This document shows positions 56,991-64,000 of a stretch of DNA of 64,000 bases, one piece after another. A program made the position numbers and the translations under genes. The stretch lies in NCBI GenBank assembly GCA_026214975.1, contig JAOBSW010000201.1:1-64000 (forward strand). The letters are read 5' to 3'. The stretch is from Gentiana macrophylla. Its lineage: Eukaryota; Streptophyta; Magnoliopsida; Gentianales; Gentianaceae. A model generated the notes under the pieces. That model was not told the origin of the DNA and did no database searches. It saw nothing but the letters and a program-made list of their open reading frames with translations. Numbering within the stretch: position 1 is the stretch's first letter; every line of letters starts with the position of its first letter.

Positions 56991-57924
56991 GCAAGCAAAC
57001 CCCATCATTTTCAGGCCCCTAGGCCTAATCAAAGCAATTTTCAATCCAACTATCGACCAAAGATGGAACACCAATCCACCGCAAAATCAAAATCAATCAT
57101 TTGAGATCTTAGAACAAAAGTTGAGCGAGCAAATCACGGCCAACACTCAATTGGCAAATGCTTTAAGTACTCGACCAAGATAAAGGTGAGAAATTTGGAG
57201 GTGCAAATGGGACAAATTTCGAGGCGACAAGCAAGTCGACCTCAAGGTCATTTGCCGAGTTTTATCTTGAGAAGAACCCCGAGGGGTTAATCTGGTCCAA
57301 AATGACGAGAATTCTTGCACCGATCTCGCCGCACCATGGAACTATGGTCAAGATGAGGTGAATGCTATAAAAGCGAGGAGTGGGGAAGCGGTTGGCGGTC
57401 AGGCCAACCAGGGGAAGCAGTAGCCCCTCCGTGAGCGAGAGCAGACGCAGAGGGGAAGATCTTTGTTCTCCTCGGAAGGATGTTGGGACTACTATTGATC
57501 CAAGTGAAAGAGAAAATTTCAAGAAAAGGTGAAAGTTGAGAATTTCGATGATGAAGAGAAGAATCTTTGAGAAGAAGTCGAATCTAAGTTGTGTTCGGGA
57601 AGCATGTGAGGTGGAAGGATAGGGAAGACAAAGCAATCAATGATAAGACGGCAAAGAAGCACTTTCTTGAGGAAGACTTTGTTGATCTCCCTTACCCACC
57701 TAACAAGAACAAGTTTGTCATTAACGATCGATAAAGAGTATAAGAAGATAATCGACTTGCTCAAGAATACTTGAGGCAAACATTCCATTAGTTGATCTTT
57801 TGGTAGGAATGCCAAAGTATACAAAGTTTATAAAGGACGCAGATAAGTTCAAAAAGAAGCTCCAAGAGCTCGAGCACATAGTATTGAATGGAGAATGCTC
57901 AAGAATCAGCCGGACTAAACTTCT
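56991..57924 (+). pseudogene. Degraded gag-protease linker of element C
   Basis: No continuous frame. Gln/Asn-rich fragments and a polar, Lys/Glu-rich stretch are visible in alternating frames, consistent with the spacer before protease in Athila elements. Confidence 0.5.
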
Positions 57925-58330
57925 GTGAAGTGTCCCGACCCTGGTAGATTTACGATTTCATGTACTATCGGGAACAGGATTTCCACAATGTTCTATGCGA
58001 TTCGGGAGCATCAATCAACTCGATGTCTACGTCAATCTTCCAATCTCTTGGATTGGATCAATCTATTACGCTTAAACCTATTTCTCTTCAACTTGCCGAT
58101 AGAAGTGTGAAATATGCAAGGGAATTGTAGAAGATGTATTGGTCAAGGTTAAGAACTTCATATACCCGGTGATTGGGTAATCATGGATATGACCAATGAT
58201 GAGAAAACCCCTTGATCCTTGGAAGACCTTTTCTTGCAAATCGCCCGTGCCTTACTAGATTCCCACAGTGGCGAAGTTACCTTACATTTGGAGGATGAGA
58301 GTATAAAGTTCAATGTGGGTAATGCGTTGA
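57925..58330 (+). pseudogene. Protease of element C
   Basis: The active site VLCDSGASINSMS is encoded with D-S-G at 57999-58007, preceded by CPDPGRFTISCTIGN. A degraded MDMTNDEKTP...FLQIA-type segment follows, equivalent to the end of the protease in element B. The pieces are in different frames. Retropepsin would cleave Gag-Pol. Confidence 0.75.
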
Positions 58331-58687
58331 AGCACCCGTCGGTGACACTTGTTTAGCTATTGAGGACGATTTCACGATGAGTATGATAAACAAGTGTTCA
58401 TGGGTAGTTGGGAGGAGGAAGAATTCAATAAACTATCTCGCAACTTGGACTAATGAGGAGTGGATAAAATTTTTAGAAGAGATTGACAAGGAAAGTTCGA
58501 TTACCACGAGGTGGTAGGAAAGAAGATGAGGAGAGGCATGGTGATATGCCCAGATTTGCAAAAGGAGATGAGGCCCCTGTCTGCTTTGGGAGGCCATGAT
58601 GCTTCATAGCCCTTATAATAAGCTTGGAGAGCTAGAGCTTAAGGGAGATAAATTGAGACCAAGTGTGGAGAAGCCACCGTCGATTTA

Positions 58688-59863
58688 GTGTTGAAACCCT
58701 TGCCTCAACACTTGAAATACATTTTTCTGAGGGACGGTGATAAGCTCCCTTTGATCATTTCATCTAAGTTAGAACCGAAGGAGGAAGAAAAGCTTATCAA
58801 AGTGCTGCAAGATAATATCCTCGCCTTTGGTTGGCAAGTGGGAGATATTAAGGGGATAAGCCCTGATATCTGTATGCATAAGATCAGGACTGTTGAGGAT
58901 CAATCGAAGAAGGTGCGGCGACCTCGAGAAGGCTAAACCCTCACATGCAGGAAATCGTTAAGAAGGAAATCATCAAATTGCTTGACATGGGTATCATCTA
59001 CCCAATAGCCGATAGTGAATGGGTGAGCCCCACTCAGGTGGTGCCAAAGAAAGGAGGGATTACTATTGAAAAGAATGAAAAGGGGGAAGAGATTGCCTTA
59101 CGACAAGTCACTTTGGTTATAGAGTTTGCATCGACTACGTAAGACTAAATGAGGTAACTCTAAAAGACCACTTTCCTTGCCATTCATTGACCGGCTCCTT
59201 GAGAGGCTTAGTGGCAAGCAATTTTATTGTTTTTGGATGGCTATTCGGATACTTTGGATAGCTATCGACCCCATTGATCAAGAAAAGACTACCTTCACTG
59301 TCCCTCCGGTACCTTCGCCACCGAAGGATGCCATTTGGTCTCAGAACGCACTGACTACATTTCAAAGATGTATGCTGGCTATCTTCAATGGTTTAGTGGA
59401 GAAGGTGATGGAAATTTTTATGGATGACTTCTCTGTATTCGGGGACAGTTTCGACCACTGTTTACACAATCTTGATAAAGTTCTGTCCCGGTGCATAGAG
59501 AAGGACTTAGTCTTAAATTGGGAGAAGTGCCACCTAATGGTGGAAGAAGGAATTGTTCTTGGACACAAGGTGTCCAAGGAAGGTATAGAGGTTGACAAAG
59601 CGAAGGTAAAAGCTATTGAAAAAATGACATACCCTAAAAATGTAAGAGAAGTAAGAGGATTCTTGGGTCATGTTGGATTCTATAGGCGGTTCATTAAAGA
59701 CTTTTCTAAGATAGCCAAGCCTTTGTCAACTCTCTTAAGAGAGGATGTGAAATTTGTTTTCACCCCTGAGTGTGAAAGAGCTTTTAAAGAATTAAAAGAC
59801 AAGTTGATTACCTCGCCAATTCTTATAGCACCGGATCGAAAGCTCCTTCGAGCTTATGTGTGA
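58688..59863 (+). pseudogene. Reverse transcriptase of element C
   Basis: Three frames cover the domain. First PLPQHLKYIFLRDGDKLPLI and ILAFGWQVGDIKGISPDICM. Next MQEIVKKEIIKLLDMGIIYP and SEWVSPTQVVPKKGG. Last, from about 59177, FIDRLLERLSGKQFYCF then a garbled first-aspartate motif (YCFWMAIRILW replaces the usual FLDGY type), TTFQRCMLAIFNG, and the catalytic box EIFMDDFSVFGDS. VSKEGIEVDKAKVKAIEKM and the following thumb region close the domain. The pattern is Athila-type. It is inactive because of frameshifts near 58936 and 59240. Confidence 0.9.
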
Positions 59864-60215
59864 TGCTTCTAATTATGCAATCGGAGCGGTGCTAGGTCGA
59901 GAGTGGACGGCGGTGTTCCAACCTATCTACTACGCTTAGTCACACTTTAACCCAAAGACAAGTAAATTATGCAACAACCGAGAAGGAGTTGTTGGCGATG
60001 AGTTTTTGCCATGGATAAATTTAGAAGCTATTTGCTTGGGTCGGAAGTTCTGACCGGGATGGACCATTACGCATTGAAGTATCTCGTTGAGCAAGGCCGA
60101 TGCCAAGCCTCGTTTGATGAGATGGATCTTGATTTTACAAGAGTTTGATGTTCATATCCGGGACAAGAAGGGTAGCAAGAATGTGGTAGGTGATCACATG
60201 TCTCGGTGACCGATG
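59840..60215 (+). pseudogene. RNase H of element C
   Basis: MCDASNYAIGAVLGRE (first Asp) and TTEKELLAM (Glu) appear in separate frames, then KFRSYLLGS and a HYALKYL-type segment. This is the single RNase H typical of Athila, unlike the double one of the Tat element. Confidence 0.78.
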
Positions 60216-61690
60216 ATCATCAAATAGAGTCGGATGAGATTGGAATTGATTTTCCAACCGAGCAACTCATGACTATTGATGTGTGCGAGGTTATTCACGC
60301 CCAGATCGAAAAGGTTCTCCTTGGTTTGCACCTTTTGCAAACTTCTTGAGCGGCGTATATCCGGACCTCGACACGACATATCAAAGCAAAAGAAGAAATT
60401 CTTTTCGGATTTGAACTATTATGTGGGACGACCCTATTCTCTTCAAGCGTTGTAAGGATGGATTACTCCGTAGTGTGTCCCCGAGTTCGAAAGCGAGAGG
60501 GACATTATAGAGCAATGCCTTGACGGACTGTGGGAGGTCATTATGGAGCTGGGAAGGCTGCTGCGAAGATTTTTGATCCGGTTTCTCTTGGCCGACAATT
60601 TTTAAGGATACTGAGAGAGTTTTGTAAAGGTTGTGACGGTGCCGGCGCAGACGGTAAACTTTCTCGGCGAATGGACATGCCCACACCCTATTCAACAATG
60701 TGAGGTTTTCGACGTATGGGGTATTGACTTCATGGGACCGTTTCCATCCTCGTATGGGAACAAGTACATTCAGTGCGTTGACTACGTGTCAAAATGGGTA
60801 GAGGCAATAGCAACATCGCTGGAAGCGACCACAAGGTGGTCAAGAGCTTCCGAGGAAAACATTTTTACACGGTTTGGTTGTCCACGAGCTCTCATCGGAT
60901 TGAGGGAACTCACTACGCAATACTCCATTAGAAAAGATTTTAGAACGATATGGGGTGAAACACAAAAGCGCTACCCCTATCACCCTCAGACGAGTGGACA
61001 AGTTGAAGTAAGTAATCAAGCCTGAAAAGCATTCTTGAGAAGACGGTGAACTCTCATAGGATGATGGAGCGGCTGGATGATGTACTCTGGGCCTCTGGGA
61101 TGACTTTCAAAACTCCTATTGGCACGTCTCCGTTTGAGATGGTTTATGGTAAGGCCCGCCACCCGCCAATCGAGCTTGAGCACGAGCATTACGGGCTATT
61201 AAATTCTTAAACTTTGACACCCGATTATGCAGAGAAAAGCGATTGTTGCGATTTGCGGGAGCTTGATGAGTTCGAGACTCCAGGCCTCACGAGAGCTCAA
61301 GAATCGAAGAAGAGAGGACTAAACTTCTTCACGACAAGAAAATCAAGCATAGAGAATTCAAAGAGGCGAATGGGTTTTACTATATAATACCAGGTTACAT
61401 CTGCTTCCTGGTAAGCTACGCACCCGTTGGTCCGGCCCCTTTGAAATTTCTCGAGTTTTCCCTAGTGGAGCCGTCGAATTGAAAAATAAGCAGGAGAGTT
61501 GTTTGAGTGAATGGTCATCGGTTGAAACACTATATTGGTCAACAAAAGGAACGACCGGTGGTTTTCCATCTAAACGACGTCCCCTAGTCAAAGATGACTC
61601 CGATCTTTTGGAACCCGATGATTTACGTCTCTGTGAATTCTTTGATGATATTGTGATTATCGATGATACACCTCACCTTGTGGAATGAAA
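60216..61690 (+). pseudogene. Integrase of element C
   Basis: A degraded zinc-binding N-terminus (about 60400-60640) precedes the core: [17 protein letters not shown] with the first Asp, [26 protein letters not shown] followed by a garbled second-Asp region, and [16 protein letters not shown] with the Glu. Then GTSPFEMVYGKARHPPIELE, and a C-terminal part with RTRWSGPF and [15 protein letters not shown] motifs (61400-61545). The coding homology ends near 61690. Confidence 0.85.
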
Positions 61691-61912
61691 CCTAAAAAAG
61701 AAGAAGAGAAGAACCATAGGAACTAAGTGGATACGAAGTTTCATCGATATGGCCAATACGTTGGCGAGACTTTGTTTTTGTGGGATCCATACTATTGACC
61801 CGAGGAAATCAAGAATGATTCGGAAAGAGGCCTCACCGGCCTCGACCGGGTTGAAAATTTTTGGGTTGTCGAGCAAACGACATTAACCAAAAAGCGCTAC
61901 CGGAGGCAACCC

Positions 61913-61954
<42 letters not shown>

Positions 61955-63785
61955 AAAACTCTACATTTTGCATGATACTTTACTCATACTTTGGATAATA
62001 GTTTTCTAATACTTGGATTGATTTTCATTTTGTTTCACCAAGTCTCGGGATGAATGTTTGAATGTCATTTAAAGGAACGATTAGGAGGTTATCCGAAAAT
62101 CCCGAGGAGTACAAAGAAAAATTCAAATGCATCATTTCTTAGATTTAGGTTGTTAGAACAATTTGAAATAACCCTTGAGGATCCGGGTATAAAAGACTCA
62201 TAGTTAATACTTTGTCACATATTTCATATCATGACCTAGTCACATTTTAAATTTTCAAATAATGTGTGACATGTATTAATTCAACTACTATGCAACTAAG
62301 GGAATAGGAAATTCAAAGTCAACCGAGTTGAAATTTTATTGTCTAGTCGAGCTCCCGACTATAATTAAGCCCTACTAGGACGGTAACCTAGATATCTTTT
62401 CCTTTTGTCTGTAGTTTATTTCTGCTTTATTCCATGATGTTGCCTTGTCTGTCATCTTTGTGCCCCTATCCCGAGGTACGTCTTGTTTTCCCATGATGTG
62501 CGGGATATTTGCGATAGCAATTGTGAGTTTCAGATGATGCCGGTTTTACGGTGGATGGTCCATGATCTCTGATTTCATCGAGCATTTCGAGTCGATTCTA
62601 GGCCACTTCCGGAATTGCCACTTTGAACCACAATCGGCTAAGTGTTCTTTTTCTTTTTACATTCTCGCACAACCCGAGGACATGTTGTGATTTAAGTGTG
62701 GGGAGGGAATAGTCGGTTATATGTATCTACCATTTGCTTAAATTATTTTGATTCTATGCTAAATGGGCTAAATTTTCAAATTTTTGTTTATTCCGAGTAA
62801 ACAATGCATATCTTTGTTCGTTATTTTTATAGTCATTAATGCTATATTCGTATGTTCGATAAGTTAGTTGTTTCACCCAATATATTTTTCACGAGCCATA
62901 GTGAATGATGAGCTAAATTATAAAGCTATATCCCTTTTTGATTAGTGATTTTTGATTATCTTATAAAGTCATGTGCTTAGTGCTAACGCATCGCGTATCG
63001 TGAGAATTATGATAGTTTGTGTTTATAGCCGAGTATGATATATTGTGAATATCCGAACGTTTGAATGTGATAAGTGAAACATAACTAATGTTCTTGCACA
63101 ATAATTAACAAATAAATCATTGCTTGAGGTGTTATGCTCAGTAGAGTTTGAATTGCTTTTAGCATGTTAACCAACGCCTCGCGTAAATCTCGAAAAAGTA
63201 ATCAATTGTGTGTGTCGAAAGGTGGTCGATGATTTGAGTGCGGTAGGGCATTATCTCGAAATGTCCTATACCACTATGATGACCAAAAGCTCACGACATA
63301 ATTTAAAAGTCGCCTTATGATTTGAGTAGATAGGGGATTATCTCAAATTTCCTATTCTAGTATGACGGGCAAAAGCTCATTACGATGTGTGTTGAAAAAA
63401 AAAGAAAAAGTGTGAAAAAAAAAGAAGAAAAAAAAATCGAAAAAATTTATTATTATGAATAAGTTAAGGACTTAGTTATCGTATACCTTATCCCAAGTAT
63501 AATGTGATGAGATATGTTGTAGGGATTATCCTCTGAGTATATATCGAATGGCCCTAGATATATTCTATCATTCTTTTCAGGATATGTCACGTTTTGTAGG
63601 GTACATCTTATAAGTATCACTAGTTTGAAGGGGTATTAGCTAGTTTGCTTTGAATTTTTCAAGTTTGGACTTAGTGGAAGTTTTCTATGGCTATGCACAC
63701 ACATCGAGGTGAACCTCGATTTATTGAGTATATGTTGTATTTCTTTGAGGTGTCTATCTTTTTGAGCCTTGATTCTTGTTTTGTT
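61691..63785 (+). other. 3' untranslated region of element C
   Basis: Non-coding. A poly-A run lies at about 61917-61953. An internal polypurine-like box, GAGGACATG then TTTAAGTGTGGGGAGGG, is at about 62676-62708. The last 1.3 kb is homologous, inverted, to 51189-52540. A-rich simple sequence lies at 63395-63440. No second ORF is recognised. Confidence 0.6.
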
Positions 63786-63820
63786 TTGCTCGGGACGAGC
63801 AAAAGCTAAGTGTGGGGAGT
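63786..63820 (+). other. Hairpin and polypurine tract of element C
   Basis: TTGCTCGGGACGAGCAA (63786-63802) is a short hairpin, followed by AAGTGTGGGGAGT directly before the LTR start TGTTTAGGG. Confidence 0.85.
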
Positions 63821-64000
63821 TGTTTAGGGTGATTTTATACGATTTCTAATGTTATATTTTATAACAATTTCCTCCATATTCGTATAATTTGCATAGAAAT
63901 CAAGGGTTTAATCGAATTATTGAGCAAATGAGTTTTAAAAGTGGTTAAGTGCAAATTTGTGTTAATTATGTGGTTTCATTGATAAAAATCTTTGAATATG
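63821..64000 (+). repeat. 3' LTR of element C, cut by the window edge
   Basis: Repeats 53569-53748 with no difference that I could see by eye, suggesting a fairly recent insertion relative to the other elements in the window. Confidence 0.93.

Larger units (their letters stand above)
53569..64000 (+). mobile_element. Element C: Athila-like Ty3/gypsy retrotransposon, right end outside the window
   Basis: 5' LTR 53569-55318, primer-binding site, gag, protease, RT, RNase H, integrase, a 2.1-kb 3' untranslated region, polypurine tract, and the first 180 bp of the 3' LTR (from 63821), which repeats the start of the 5' LTR. Left flank ATTAA; the right duplication is not visible. Gag-Pol is broken by many frameshifts and stops. 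No second ORF after integrase is recognisable. Confidence 0.93.

Overview
The window is nuclear DNA of a flowering plant, almost certainly a eudicot, from a retrotransposon-dense intergenic or pericentromeric-type region. The evidence is the set of plant-specific mobile elements: Ty3/gypsy elements of the Athila type (primer-binding site matching the 3' end of plant tRNA-Asp), a Tat-lineage Ty3/gypsy element with two RNase H domains and an antisense extra ORF, a Ty1/copia element, a plant LINE and Stowaway-type MITEs. I found no host protein-coding gene, rRNA or tRNA gene that I can support. Every coding region is a decayed transposon gene.

Layout, left to right. 1-1617 is a long LTR on the minus strand, cut by the window edge. 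1618-11479 is AT-rich non-coding DNA with a TRIM-like LTR (3576-3707), a pyrimidine-rich minisatellite inside an imperfect terminal inverted repeat (6632-7659), a second pyrimidine-rich block (9230-9830) and a Stowaway MITE (10172-10406). 11485-18563 is a Ty1/copia element (TSD AGTTT) whose RT/RNase H gene is split by a 1976-bp solo LTR (15668-17643, TSD ATCTA). 19504-36451 is a Tat/Retand-like element on the minus strand (TSD TACCA). Its 3' LTR is split by a 7.1-kb non-autonomous Athila-like element, called A here (19521-26660, TSD ATTAT). 36457-39090 is non-coding with one complete MITE.

39092-49720 is a minus-strand LINE interrupted by element B, an Athila-like derivative (40265-49362, TSD ACTCC). 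B keeps a protease and a Transposase_32-type ORF but has no RT, RNase H or integrase core. A further solo LTR (43546-45012) lies inside B's Transposase_32 ORF. The LINE is cut at 49721 by element D, a minus-strand Athila-like element of which the 3' LTR and 3' untranslated region are visible. D is in turn interrupted at 53569 by element C, a plus-strand Athila-like element with degraded gag-pol. C's 3' LTR begins at 63821 and runs off the window.

Insertion boundaries were fixed by matching LTR ends (TG...CA), target-site duplications and, in several cases, by the interrupted reading frame resuming after the insert. This gives a clear relative chronology: LINE, then B and D, then C and the solo LTR in B; the Tat element, then A; the copia element, then its solo LTR.

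The most interesting non-coding signals are: (1) five dispersed hairpins in D's 3' region (53031-53537) with a conserved loop and stems that change in a compensatory way; (2) short G+C-rich palindromes, different in each Athila-like family but repeated within each; (3) a conserved block of roughly 120 bp shared by otherwise diverged LTRs; (4) a second, internal polypurine tract 0.9-1.1 kb upstream of the true one in all four Athila-like elements; and (5) two intron-like sequences in the antisense ORF of the Tat element. All are read by eye; no alignment or folding program was run.
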